Assembly (NCBI GenBank): GCA_031283115.1
Contig: JAITCK010000138.1
Coordinates: forward strand, 1-8,294
Reading direction: 5' to 3'
Length of the DNA stretch: 8,294 bases
From: Cellulomonadaceae bacterium
GTDB taxonomy: Bacteria > Actinomycetota > Actinomycetes > Actinomycetales > Cellulomonadaceae
The position numbers were made by a program, and so were the translations under genes. The notes under the pieces were generated by a model that saw nothing but the letters and a program-made list of their open reading frames with translations, made no database searches and was not told where the DNA came from. Positions 1 to 8,294 of the stretch are shown here, piece after piece (the first letter of the stretch is position 1; each line of letters starts with the position of its first letter).

Positions 1-2561
<2,561 letters not shown>

Positions 2562-2579
2562 GTCGGATGTCGGGTGATG

Positions 2580-3458
2580 CTAGATCTGGGGGGTGGTTTG
2601 GCTGAGGCGGGTTATCTCGTCGGGGGTCAGAGTCAGCCCGGCGGCTGCAGCGGAGTCGATGATGGACTCAGGGCGGGACGCGCCGGGGATGGGGATAACT
2701 ACGTTGGCCAGGGCCAGTTCCCAGGCGAGGGTCACCTGGAAGGGGGAGACGCCGTGGGCTTGGGCGATGTCGATGAAGGGCGCATACTGGTCACCCAACT
2801 CGCCAGACCGGGCGCGGGCGATGCCGCCCAAGGGGCTCCAGGGCAGGAAAGCGACGCCTAACTGCTCGCACAAGTCCATTTCAGGCAGGGATGATCGGAA
2901 GACGGGGGAGAACTGGTTTTGCACTGACGCCAGCCGTCCGCCCAACACCTGGTGGGCTTCACGGATTTGGCTGGGGTTGGCGTTGGAGATGCCTGCCATA
3001 GCGATGATGCCGTCATCGAGCAGGTCGCGCAGGGCGCCCACGGATTCGGCGTAGGGCACGGTCGGGTCGGGCCGGTGGTACTGGTAGAGGTCGATGGTGT
3101 CTACACCCAGGCGTTTCGCGGAGGCGCGGGCGGCGGCGGCCAACTGTTCGGGCCGACCTTCGAAGGCCATCGTGCCGTCGGGCAGGCGTTTGCGGCCGCC
3201 TTTAGTGGCGACGAGTATGTTGTCGCGGGAGCCGCTGTAACTGCGCAGGGCGTCGGCGACGATGAGTTCGTTGTGGCCGTAATCTTCACCGAACAGGTGG
3301 TAACAGTTGGCCGTGTCGATGAAGGTGACCTCGTGGTCGAGGGCGGCATGGATGGTGGCGATAGATCGGGCCCGGTCGGGGCGGCCTTCAATGGACATGG
3401 GCATCCCGCCGATGCCGATAGCGCTGACAGTGCGGTTGCCGAGGTTGCGATGCTGCAT
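2580..3458 (-). CDS. Aldo/keto reductase family oxidoreductase
   Basis: A 292-residue protein covering a full aldo/keto reductase (alpha/beta)8 barrel. This family reduces aldehydes or ketones with NADPH in the cytoplasm. The catalytic tetrad is visible: Asp48 and Tyr53 in FIDTANCY, Lys86 in ATKGG, and His128 in YQYHRPD. Later hallmarks are the GISNAN segment (156-161), SVQNQFSP (178-185), LPWSPLGG (205-212) and the cofactor-side IPIPGASRPE (255-264). The start ATG (3458-3456) was chosen because the barrel begins at once (HRNLG...VSAIGIGG) and a GAAGAAG purine run lies 6 nt upstream. The frame stays open to 3896, but that extension crosses the (CT)12 repeat and the chvE start and looks non-coding. 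The gene is divergent from the sugar importer, which hints at sugar or aldehyde metabolism. The substrate cannot be read from the sequence. Confidence 0.93.
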   Translation of the reverse strand: MQHRNLGNRTVSAIGIGGMPMSIEGRPDRARSIATIHAALDHEVTFIDTANCYHLFGEDYGHNELIVADALRSYSGSRDNILVATKGGRKRLPDGTMAFEGRPEQLAAAARASAKRLGVDTIDLYQYHRPDPTVPYAESVGALRDLLDDGIIAMAGISNANPSQIREAHQVLGGRLASVQNQFSPVFRSSLPEMDLCEQLGVAFLPWSPLGGIARARSGELGDQYAPFIDIAQAHGVSPFQVTLAWELALANVVIPIPGASRPESIIDSAAAAGLTLTPDEITRLSQTTPQI

Positions 3459-3464
3459 GGGAAT

Positions 3465-3471
3465 CTTCTTC
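3465..3471 (-). promoter_or_regulatory. Ribosome binding site of the aldo/keto reductase
   Basis: On the minus strand GAAGAAG precedes the ATG at 3458 by 6 nt. It fixes the start inside the much longer open frame and agrees with the family N-terminus. Confidence 0.6.
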
Positions 3472-3583
3472 GATCGTTGAGGTGAGGGACGGTGGAAAAC
3501 CGGTGCGGTGGGCGTAACAGATTTTAGGGCATCCCAGACTGGCCGGCCCTGGCGCGCTGTGTCGGGTGTTGTGGCTCGAAATG

Positions 3584-3607
3584 CTCTCTCTCTCTCTCTC
3601 TCTCTCT
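3584..3607. repeat. (CT)12 dinucleotide microsatellite
   Basis: Twelve uninterrupted CT units, 24 bp, lie in the divergent intergenic region. The tract is about 126 bp upstream of the reductase start and 195 bp upstream of the chvE start. Perfect dinucleotide tracts this long are uncommon in GC-rich bacterial DNA and can change length by slipped-strand mispairing. Any effect would probably be on transcription or leader RNA, because every + strand frame that crosses the tract stops by 3652 and cannot reach chvE. Confidence 0.9.
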
Positions 3608-3724
3608 GGGCATCGCTCTCACCTGCGTCAACGTTTTGATTTAGGTGACTAGGGCGACGGAAATGCGGGTTTTTGTCGCTGGAATGAGCGCCTGGGGCAT
3701 TTTTCTCGTTTGCTTTCACCCTAG

Positions 3725-3740
3725 ATGTGAACGCTAACAT
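3725..3740. promoter_or_regulatory. LacI-family operator upstream of chvE
   Basis: ATGTGAACGCTAACAT is an imperfect palindrome centred on CG, with 6 of 8 arm positions symmetric. It resembles the TGTGAGCGCTNACA-type sites bound by LacI-family regulators. It lies 62 bp before the chvE start, where it would overlap a -10 element such as TAACAT (3735-3740), a typical repressor position. A close copy lies at 8099-8114 in the LacI-family gene after the operon. Binding is inferred. Confidence 0.7.
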
Positions 3741-3786
3741 TCCGGTCATCGCCGATGCGACGAGCGCATCTGCACAACTCATGGAC

Positions 3787-3794
3787 GAGAAAGG
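3787..3794 (+). promoter_or_regulatory. Ribosome binding site of chvE
   Basis: GAGAAAGG sits 8 nt before ATG 3803. It decides this start over the in-frame upstream ATG at 3755, whose 16 extra residues would put a charged stretch before the lipoprotein signal peptide. Confidence 0.7.
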
Positions 3795-3802
3795 CTCATG
3801 TG

Positions 3803-4966
3803 ATGAAGCGCAAGCTTTCCAAGATCTTCGCTGGGGCAGCAGCCCTGGCAACCGCAGCCACCCTGACCGCTTGCGGCGGCGGCGGTGCTGGTGCAAGTGG
3901 CGACGCCTCCCCCGGCGGCGAACCTGCCACCAGCTCGGACATCACCGTTGGTGTGGCCATGCCCACGCAAACCTCCGAACGCTGGATCGCTGACGGCAAC
4001 TCCGTCCAGTCGGGCCTCGAAGCCGCAGGCTTCAACGTCAACCTCCAGTTCGCCAACGACGACATCCCCACCCAACAGCAGCAGATCGACCAGATGATCA
4101 CCCAGGGCGCCGACGTCCTCATCGTCGCCTCAATCGACGGCACCGCCCTGGCCACCCAGCTCCAGGCCGCCGCCGAGGCTGGCATCCCCGTCATCGCCTA
4201 CGACCGCCTCATCCGCGACACCGCAAACGTTGACTTCTATGTCACCTTCGACAACTACCAGGTAGGCGTTGACCAGGCCACCAGCCTCCTCATCGGCCTG
4301 GGCGTTCTTGACGCTGACGGCAACGAAACCGACAGCACCGGCCCCTACACCGTCGAACTGTTCGCTGGCTCGCTCGACGACAACAACGCGCACTTCTTCT
4401 GGAACGGCGCCATGGACACCCTTCAGCCCTTCATCGACGCTGGCACCCTTGTTGTCGGCTCCGGCCAAACCTCCATCGAACAGGCCGCCACCCTGCGCTG
4501 GTCGCAAGAAACCGCCCAGCGTCGCATGGAAGACCTCATCACCGCCCACTACTCCGGTGGCTCAGGTCAACTTGACGGCATCCTGTCGCCCTTCGATGGC
4601 ATCTCCCGCGGCATCATCACTGCCCTGCAGAACGCTGGCTACGGTCCCACCATCGGCCAGGGTATGCCCGTTGTGACCGGCCAGGACGCTGAGATCGCCT
4701 CCGTCGCCCTCATCGACCAGGACGTTCAATACTCGACCATCTTCAAGGACACCCGCCTCCTGGCTGAGCAGGCCGTCATCGCCGCCCAAGCCTTCGCTAC
4801 CGGTAACACCCCGGAAGCCAACAACACCACCGACTACGACAACGGTGTGAAGGTTGTCCCGTCCTTCCTGCTCCAGGTCGAAACCGTCATCCGCGACAAC
4901 ATCCAGACGGTTCTCATCGACTCCGGCTTCTTCACCGCTGAACAGGTCGAACGCGGTCAACTCTGA
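3803..4966 (+). CDS. chvE: ChvE-type monosaccharide-binding lipoprotein
   Basis: Extracytoplasmic solute-binding protein of a sugar ABC importer, 387 residues. Residues 1-23 form a lipoprotein signal peptide (MKRK positive end, Ala/Leu/Thr-rich core) ending in the lipobox LTAC. Cys24 would be lipid-modified and anchor the protein to the outer face of the membrane, as usual in Gram-positives. A Gly/Ser/Pro-rich linker (25-46) leads into a type-I periplasmic-binding fold (47-387). Segments shared with Agrobacterium ChvE, from memory of that family, include AMPT..SERWI.DGN (52-66), NDDIP (85-89), ASIDGT (109-114), IAYDRLIR (131-138), TFDNYQVGV (148-156), DDNNA (192-196), GQDAE (293-297) and YSTIFKDTR (310-318). 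This family binds several aldoses (galactose, glucose, arabinose, xylose and others). The exact ligand here is unknown. The gene heads the operon with mmsA and mmsB, has a LacI-type operator upstream, and is followed by stable hairpins. Confidence 0.95.
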   Translation: MKRKLSKIFAGAAALATAATLTACGGGGAGASGDASPGGEPATSSDITVGVAMPTQTSERWIADGNSVQSGLEAAGFNVNLQFANDDIPTQQQQIDQMITQGADVLIVASIDGTALATQLQAAAEAGIPVIAYDRLIRDTANVDFYVTFDNYQVGVDQATSLLIGLGVLDADGNETDSTGPYTVELFAGSLDDNNAHFFWNGAMDTLQPFIDAGTLVVGSGQTSIEQAATLRWSQETAQRRMEDLITAHYSGGSGQLDGILSPFDGISRGIITALQNAGYGPTIGQGMPVVTGQDAEIASVALIDQDVQYSTIFKDTRLLAEQAVIAAQAFATGNTPEANNTTDYDNGVKVVPSFLLQVETVIRDNIQTVLIDSGFFTAEQVERGQL

Positions 4967-5022
4967 CCGGGAAACCCCAACAGCGTCAGCACATCAGCGA
5001 GTACGCGATCTCGCCTGAATGA

Positions 5023-5063
5023 ACGTTGGGTAGTGCTCAACACAAACGAGCACTACCCAACGT
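5023..5063 (+). other. Perfect 16-bp stem-loop after chvE
   Basis: Arms ACGTTGGGTAGTGCTC (5023-5038) and GAGCACTACCCAACGT (5048-5063) are perfectly complementary around a 9-nt loop. It begins 56 nt after the chvE stop. There is no U-tract after it, so it is not a standard intrinsic terminator. A 3' barrier that stabilises the chvE part of the transcript against exonucleases, or a partial attenuator, fits its place between binding-protein and ATPase genes. Function is inferred; the inverted repeat is seen directly. Confidence 0.85.
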
Positions 5064-5078
5064 GACCGGGCATCCCAC

Positions 5079-5121
5079 GCGGGGGCCTGCCATCACGGTG
5101 GTTACGTTGGCAGCTCCCCGC
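5079..5121 (+). other. Second stem-loop in the chvE-mmsA gap
   Basis: Arms 5079-5092 (GCGGGGGCCTGCCA) and 5108-5121 (TGGCAGCTCCCCGC) pair at 12 Watson-Crick positions plus one G-U, with one C-C mismatch and a 15-nt loop. It follows the perfect hairpin by 15 nt and lies 76 nt before mmsA. No U-tract follows. It probably adds to the same differential-expression or RNA-stability function. Confidence 0.6.
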
Positions 5122-5183
5122 ACCAGTGACAGAAACTCAGGTGCGCCACCCCTCCACCGCTACCCGGTGGCACACCGAAAAAA

Positions 5184-5190
5184 GAAGGGA
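5184..5190 (+). promoter_or_regulatory. Ribosome binding site of mmsA
   Basis: GAAGGGA ends 7 nt before ATG 5198. It decides this start over the in-frame ATG at 5126, which would add 24 residues unrelated to the family. Confidence 0.7.
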
Positions 5191-5197
5191 ATCAGGC

Positions 5198-6781
5198 ATG
5201 TCGAGCACAATCCTCGAGATGCAGGACATCACCAAAAACTTCCCCGGCGTCAAAGTCCTCAAGGACGTGACCCTGACAGTGGAAAAAGGTGAGATCCACG
5301 CCATCTGTGGCGAGAACGGGGCCGGAAAATCGACCCTCATGAAGGTGCTGTCGGGCGTGTACCCGCACGGCACCTACGGTGGGGCCATCCTTTTTGACGG
5401 TGAAGAATGTCGCTTCCACGACATCAAAGACTCCGAATCCAAAGGCATCGTCATCATCCACCAAGAGTTGGCCCTAGTGCCGCACCTATCGGTGGCAGAA
5501 AACATCTTCCTAGGCAACGAGGTCGCTTCACGTGGACTCATCGACTGGCATAAGGCTAACGCCGAGGCCAGCGCCCTGATGAAGCGGGTAGGCCTTGACG
5601 AACTCCCTGTGACCCCGGTAGGCCAGTTGGGTGTTGGCAAACAGCAACTCATCGAAATCGCCAAAGCCTTGAGCAAAGACGTCAAACTGCTCATCCTTGA
5701 CGAACCGACCGCCGCCCTCAACGACACCGACTCTGAACACCTGCTGGGCCTGCTGCGCGGCCTGCGCGACGAAGGAATCACCTGCATCATCATCAGCCAC
5801 AAGCTGGGTGAAATCGAAGACATCGCCGACTCCACCACCATTATTCGGGACGGCGGAGTGGTGGAAACCTTGGACATGCACAGCACGGAGGCCACCCAAG
5901 ACCGCATCATCCGCGGCATGGTGGGCCGCGACCTGGAAAACCGTTACCCGCAACGCACGTCAACCATTGGTGACGAGGTGTTCCGTGTTGAAAACTGGCA
6001 TGTGCACCACCCGTCTCAGCCGCGCGTTGTCGTCGAAGATGCCTCTTTCAACGTCAAAGCCGGTGAGGTTGTCGGAATTGCTGGCCTCATGGGTGCAGGC
6101 CGCACCGAACTGGCCATGAGCCTGTTTGGCCGCACCTACGGCAGCGACATTCACGGCAAAGTCTTTTTTCACGGCAAACAGATCGACACCAAAACGGTTG
6201 AAGACTGCATTGACGCCGGTATCGCCTACGTGTCAGAAGACCGCAAGCATTACGGCCTAAACCTTATCCAAGACATCAAAACCAACATTTCGGCTGCCGG
6301 TCTGGGCAAGATTTCCCGGCACGGGTTTATCAACTCCAACGAGGAAATCTCTATCGCCGAGAGTTACCGCAAGGCGATGAACATCAAAACCCCGTCAGTC
6401 ATGCAGACCGTGGGTAACCTTTCCGGCGGAAACCAGCAGAAGGTTGTGCTGTCCAAATGGCTGCACACCACCCCTGAAGTTCTCATTCTCGACGAACCAA
6501 CGCGCGGTATTGACGTTGGCGCCAAATACGAGATTTACACGATCATCAACGACTTGGCCGCCCAAGGCAAGGCCGTTGTCATCATCTCGTCAGAACTACC
6601 GGAACTTCTGGGAACCTGCGACCGCATTTACGCCCTCGCCTACGGGCGAATCACTGGTCAACTCCCTGTTGAGCAGGCCACGCAAGAAGGCCTCATGGAA
6701 CTGATGACCATCGAAAAAACTACTTCTACCAGCACTACCGCTACCACTTCCACTAAGACCAGCAAGGAGGCAGTCCGATGA
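5198..6781 (+). CDS. mmsA: Multiple-monosaccharide ABC transporter ATPase (MmsA/GguA)
   Basis: Cytoplasmic ATPase subunit that drives the sugar importer, 527 residues with two fused nucleotide-binding domains. Domain 1 has Walker [10 protein letters not shown] (38-46), an atypical signature GQLGVGKQQ (142-150), Walker [10 protein letters not shown] (164-172) and the switch His201 (ISHKL). Domain 2 (from about 260) has a degenerate Walker [10 protein letters not shown] (296-304), a good signature LSGGNQQK (408-415), Walker [13 protein letters not shown] (428-439), and SSELPE where a switch His would be. This asymmetry is the rule in the Mgl/Rbs/Xyl/Ggu sugar class, where one composite site is less canonical. 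The Thr/Ser-rich, Lys-containing tail (about 508-527) lies beyond the conserved fold. The chvE-ATPase-single permease order and the ChvE identity favour MmsA/GguA over RbsA or XylG. Its stop overlaps the mmsB start by 4 bp (ATGA), indicating translational coupling. Confidence 0.94.
   Translation: MSSTILEMQDITKNFPGVKVLKDVTLTVEKGEIHAICGENGAGKSTLMKVLSGVYPHGTYGGAILFDGEECRFHDIKDSESKGIVIIHQELALVPHLSVAENIFLGNEVASRGLIDWHKANAEASALMKRVGLDELPVTPVGQLGVGKQQLIEIAKALSKDVKLLILDEPTAALNDTDSEHLLGLLRGLRDEGITCIIISHKLGEIEDIADSTTIIRDGGVVETLDMHSTEATQDRIIRGMVGRDLENRYPQRTSTIGDEVFRVENWHVHHPSQPRVVVEDASFNVKAGEVVGIAGLMGAGRTELAMSLFGRTYGSDIHGKVFFHGKQIDTKTVEDCIDAGIAYVSEDRKHYGLNLIQDIKTNISAAGLGKISRHGFINSNEEISIAESYRKAMNIKTPSVMQTVGNLSGGNQQKVVLSKWLHTTPEVLILDEPTRGIDVGAKYEIYTIINDLAAQGKAVVIISSELPELLGTCDRIYALAYGRITGQLPVEQATQEGLMELMTIEKTTSTSTTATTSTKTSKEAVR
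6764..6770 (+). promoter_or_regulatory. Ribosome binding site of mmsB
   Basis: AAGGAGG, the strongest Shine-Dalgarno sequence in the window, lies inside the end of mmsA, 7 nt before ATG 6778. It fixes the mmsB start at the ATGA overlap. Confidence 0.85.
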
Positions 6782-7959
6782 GCGCTCTTACGGACTTCAA
6801 GGACCTTTTCACGCGCAACCTGCGCACATCGGGTATTTACATCGCCTTCGTTGCGATTATCGCCCTTTTCGCCCTTCTCACCAACGGTACGTTGCTGTCG
6901 GCAACAAACCTGACAAACCTTGTTTTGCAGTTCAGTTACGTGCTCATCCTCGCCCTGGGCATGATTATGATCATCATTGCCGGGCATATTGACTTGTCGG
7001 TGGGGTCAGTAGTGGCTCTTGCCGGTGCCGTGTCGGCAGTGCTTGTTATCCGTCACGGTGCCCCCTGGTGGGTGGGTATTCTGGCCGCCTTGGCTGTTGG
7101 CGCCGTGGTTGGCGCCTGGCAGGGTTTCTGGGTGGCCTACGTGGGGATGCCCGCCTTTATTGTCACCCTGGCTGGCATGTTGCTTTTCCGGGGCCTGACC
7201 TTCCGTGTGCTCGCTAACGTTTCACTGTCGCCCTTCCCCAGCGAATACCAGCAGGTGGCGTCCGGCTTTATCAACGGCCTGTTGGGCGGCAACGGTTACG
7301 ACGTGTTTACCCTGCTCATCGGCGTGTTCGCGGTGGCTGGTTTCGCGTGGAGCCAGTGGCGGTCACGTCAGGGCCGCCTGGCCTACAACCAGCCGGTGGA
7401 GTCGCTGGTCCTGTTTGTGGTCAAACTGGTTTTGGTGGCTGCCGTTGTCATGGCTTTCGCCTGGCAGCTGGCTAACAGCCGTGGCCTGCCCATTGTGCTC
7501 ATCATTCTTGCGGTGCTCATCCTCACCTACCATGTCATTACGACGCGCACCGTGTTTGGCCGTCACATTTACGCGATTGGTGGCAACCTGTCTGCCGCCC
7601 TGCTCAGCGGCGTCAAAGTCAAGAAGGTCAACTTCTGGATTTTCGTCAACATGGGCCTGCTGGCCGGTGTGGCTGGTGCTGTGTTTTCGTCACGGTCTAA
7701 CGGCGCCCAGCCGGGTGCCGGCAACATGTTCGAACTTGACGCGATTGCCGCCTGCTTCATTGGTGGCGCGTCAACCTCCGGTGGTGTTGGTCGCGTGACC
7801 GGCGCCATGGTGGGTGGCCTGGTCATGGCCGTCATGTCTAACGGTATGCAACTCATGGGTGTCGAGCAGTCGACGCAGCAGATTATCCGCGGCCTGGTGC
7901 TGCTGGTTGCTGTCGCCTTTGACATCTACAACAAGCGTCGCGCTGGCGCCGCCAGTTGA
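6778..7959 (+). CDS. mmsB: Multiple-monosaccharide ABC transporter permease (MmsB/GguB)
   Basis: Membrane channel subunit of the sugar importer, 393 residues, in the branched-chain amino acid/ribose-type permease family (BPD_transp_2). Hydrophobic spans are visible around 18-36, 48-68, 76-92, 98-121, 124-142, 175-190, 207-230, 236-251, 285-304, 320-330, 340-358 and 370-382, consistent with about ten membrane helices. Family marks are [10 protein letters not shown] (68-77), [15 protein letters not shown] (127-141), the cytoplasmic coupling segment IYAIGGN..AALLSGV (264-279), and the Gly-rich C-terminal part [21 protein letters not shown] (within 327-347). The hydrophilic stretch 191-206 and the length match the single-permease MmsB/GguB type, which should work as a homodimer with MmsA. 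The start follows a strong AAGGAGG and overlaps the mmsA stop. Sugar specificity cannot be told from the permease. Confidence 0.94.
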   Translation: MSALTDFKDLFTRNLRTSGIYIAFVAIIALFALLTNGTLLSATNLTNLVLQFSYVLILALGMIMIIIAGHIDLSVGSVVALAGAVSAVLVIRHGAPWWVGILAALAVGAVVGAWQGFWVAYVGMPAFIVTLAGMLLFRGLTFRVLANVSLSPFPSEYQQVASGFINGLLGGNGYDVFTLLIGVFAVAGFAWSQWRSRQGRLAYNQPVESLVLFVVKLVLVAAVVMAFAWQLANSRGLPIVLIILAVLILTYHVITTRTVFGRHIYAIGGNLSAALLSGVKVKKVNFWIFVNMGLLAGVAGAVFSSRSNGAQPGAGNMFELDAIAACFIGGASTSGGVGRVTGAMVGGLVMAVMSNGMQLMGVEQSTQQIIRGLVLLVAVAFDIYNKRRAGAAS

Positions 7960-7984
7960 TGACCTGCACGGTCGCCTGCGACTG

Positions 7985-8010
7985 CTGATCTTGTCTGCGG
8001 TCAAGATCAG
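7985..8010. other. Perfect 9-bp stem-loop after mmsB
   Basis: CTGATCTTG (7985-7993) and CAAGATCAG (8002-8010) are exact reverse complements around an 8-nt loop, starting 26 nt after the mmsB stop. No U-tract follows. It could protect the 3' end of the operon transcript or help the terminator hairpin just downstream; a protein-binding dyad is also possible. Confidence 0.6.
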
Positions 8011-8017
8011 ACCGATG

Positions 8018-8060
8018 AACCCCCGTTACGCGCTTTTCCCTTTGGCGCTGGCGGGGGTTT
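8018..8060 (+). terminator. Terminator-like hairpin after the sugar operon
   Basis: AACCCCCG (8018-8025) pairs with CGGGGGTT (8052-8059). The stem continues through T-G, T-G and A-T pairs and, past a bulged C8029, GCGC (8030-8033) with GCGC (8045-8048). The remaining loop is 11 nt. The hairpin ends in GGGGGTTTC, only a short T run, so termination may be incomplete. It sits between mmsB and the regulator gene, 22 nt before the latter's likely ATG. Confidence 0.65.
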
Positions 8061-8082
8061 CGTCGTGCAGGGTGGCGGTGGT

Positions 8083-8294
8083 ATGCCCGATGATGCTTCT
8101 GTGAGCGCAAACATTTCGGATGGGCAGGCAGCCATCTCCAGTGCCCGCCCGCCAGCGATGACCGACGTGGCCGCCCGCGCGGGCGTCTCCCATCAGACGG
8201 TGTCGCGGGTGCTCAACGACCACCCCAGCGTGCGCCCGGCCACCCGCGACCGAGTGCTGGCAGCCATCGAAGAGTTGGGGTATCGGCGCAGTTC
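8083..8294 (+). CDS. LacI-family transcriptional regulator, 5' part only
   Basis: The first about 70 codons of a regulator whose 3' end lies beyond the window. Residues 26-69 (numbered from ATG 8083) form the classic LacI DNA-binding domain: [19 protein letters not shown] (27-45), then [16 protein letters not shown] (50-67) leading toward the hinge. The sugar-sensing domain is not in view. The start is uncertain. ATG 8083 has a loose purine run AGGGTGG (8069-8075) upstream and gives a 25-residue extension. GTG 8101 and ATG 8158 are in frame; the last starts right at the helix-turn-helix and has no visible Shine-Dalgarno sequence. A copy of the chvE operator overlaps codons 6-11, suggesting self-regulation. 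The most likely role is sugar-responsive control of the adjacent chvE-mmsA-mmsB operon. Confidence 0.9.
   Translation, partial: MPDDASVSANISDGQAAISSARPPAMTDVAARAGVSHQTVSRVLNDHPSVRPATRDRVLAAIEELGYRRS
8099..8114. promoter_or_regulatory. LacI-family operator at the regulator gene
   Basis: CTGTGAGCGCAAACAT has a TGTGAGCGC half-site like the ideal lac operator half, with 5 of 8 arm positions symmetric. The 20 bp from 8100 match the 20 bp from 3726, upstream of chvE, at 17 positions. It lies just inside the gene if translation starts at 8083, or at the start or in the leader if it starts at 8101 or 8158. Autoregulation is inferred. Confidence 0.6.

Larger units (their letters stand above)
3459..3802. 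other. Divergent intergenic control region
   Basis: These 344 bp separate the minus-strand aldo/keto reductase from plus-strand chvE and must hold both promoters. Visible elements are a minus-strand TAAAAT at 3526-3521, a possible -10 for the reductase though without a good -35; the (CT)12 tract at 3584-3607; a weak TCACCT/AGGTGA inverted repeat (3619-3624 and 3643-3648); and a TTGCTT at 3710-3715 that could serve as a -35 for chvE, with its -10 falling inside the operator at 3725-3740. No gene of convincing quality lies here. A 23-codon + strand frame from ATG 3581 runs through the repeat and stops at 3650-3652. Confidence 0.6.

Noticed and set aside
2574..3485. Several + strand open frames (2574-2861, 2593-3054, 2952-3485) opposite the reductase
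   Set aside because: They are antisense shadows of a gene with a complete catalytic tetrad; the translations show no motif.
3619..3648. TCACCT/AGGTGA inverted repeat as an operator
   Set aside because: Arms of only 6 bp with an 18-bp spacer are within chance for a 344-bp region, and there is no second copy.
3459..3896. A 146-residue N-terminal extension of the aldo/keto reductase frame through the CT repeat
   Set aside because: It begins inside chvE on the opposite strand, contains an Arg-Glu run from the microsatellite, and the family N-terminus with a ribosome binding site is at 3458.
4130..4960. Minus-strand frames opposite chvE
   Set aside because: They are shadows of a well-conserved binding protein; Val/Gly/Asp-rich translations without motifs.
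4997..5014. GCGAG/CTCGC 5-bp hairpin just after chvE as a terminator
   Set aside because: The stem is short and no T-run follows; the 16-bp hairpin downstream is the real structure.
5198..7959. The operon as a ribose (rbs) or xylose (xyl) transporter
   Set aside because: The binding protein matches ChvE motifs much better than RbsB or XylF as I recall them, and the single-permease order fits ChvE-GguA-GguB. The substrate is left open.
7814..8104. A + strand 96-codon frame overlapping the end of mmsB and the regulator start
   Set aside because: It is out of frame with both neighbours and spans the hairpins and terminator. Its only decent start inside the gap gives a 29-residue peptide with no support.

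Overview
The window comes from a high-GC Gram-positive bacterium, most likely an actinomycete of the Actinomycetales/Bifidobacteriales kind. The evidence is strong G/C bias at third codon positions, a GTG-started NAD+-dependent DNA ligase that carries the long internal insertion seen in some actinobacteria, and an Ala/Gly-rich lipoprotein signal. The genus cannot be fixed from the sequence alone.

Layout. Bases 1-161 hold no confident gene but end in a G-rich stretch with a canonical G-quadruplex motif just before ligA. ligA (162-2561, +) is complete. It converges on a complete aldo/keto reductase gene (2580-3458, -), with only 18 bp between the two stop codons. A 344-bp divergent intergenic region (3459-3802) follows. 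It contains a perfect (CT)12 microsatellite and, nearer the next gene, a LacI-type operator. Next is a + strand sugar ABC importer operon: chvE (3803-4966, lipoprotein sugar-binding protein), mmsA/gguA (5198-6781, tandem-ATPase protein) and mmsB/gguB (6778-7959, permease). After the operon come a perfect 9-bp stem-loop and a terminator-like hairpin. The 5' end of a LacI-family regulator gene (from about 8083) runs off the right edge.

How it works together. ChvE, tethered to the outer face of the membrane by its lipid-modified Cys24, captures a monosaccharide. MmsB forms the channel and MmsA powers transport. Two stable hairpins fill much of the 231-bp chvE-mmsA gap, as expected when the binding protein is made in excess over the ATPase and permease. 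A 20-bp sequence upstream of chvE recurs with 17/20 identity at the start of the regulator gene. Each copy contains a LacI-type half-palindromic core, so the downstream regulator very probably controls both the transporter and itself. The divergent aldo/keto reductase may act on a related sugar or aldehyde, but nothing proves this.

The gene content is ordinary. I see no defence system, mobile element, CRISPR array or clearly new system. The points worth a second look are regulatory: the operator pair, the (CT)12 tract, the hairpins and the G-rich ligA leader.
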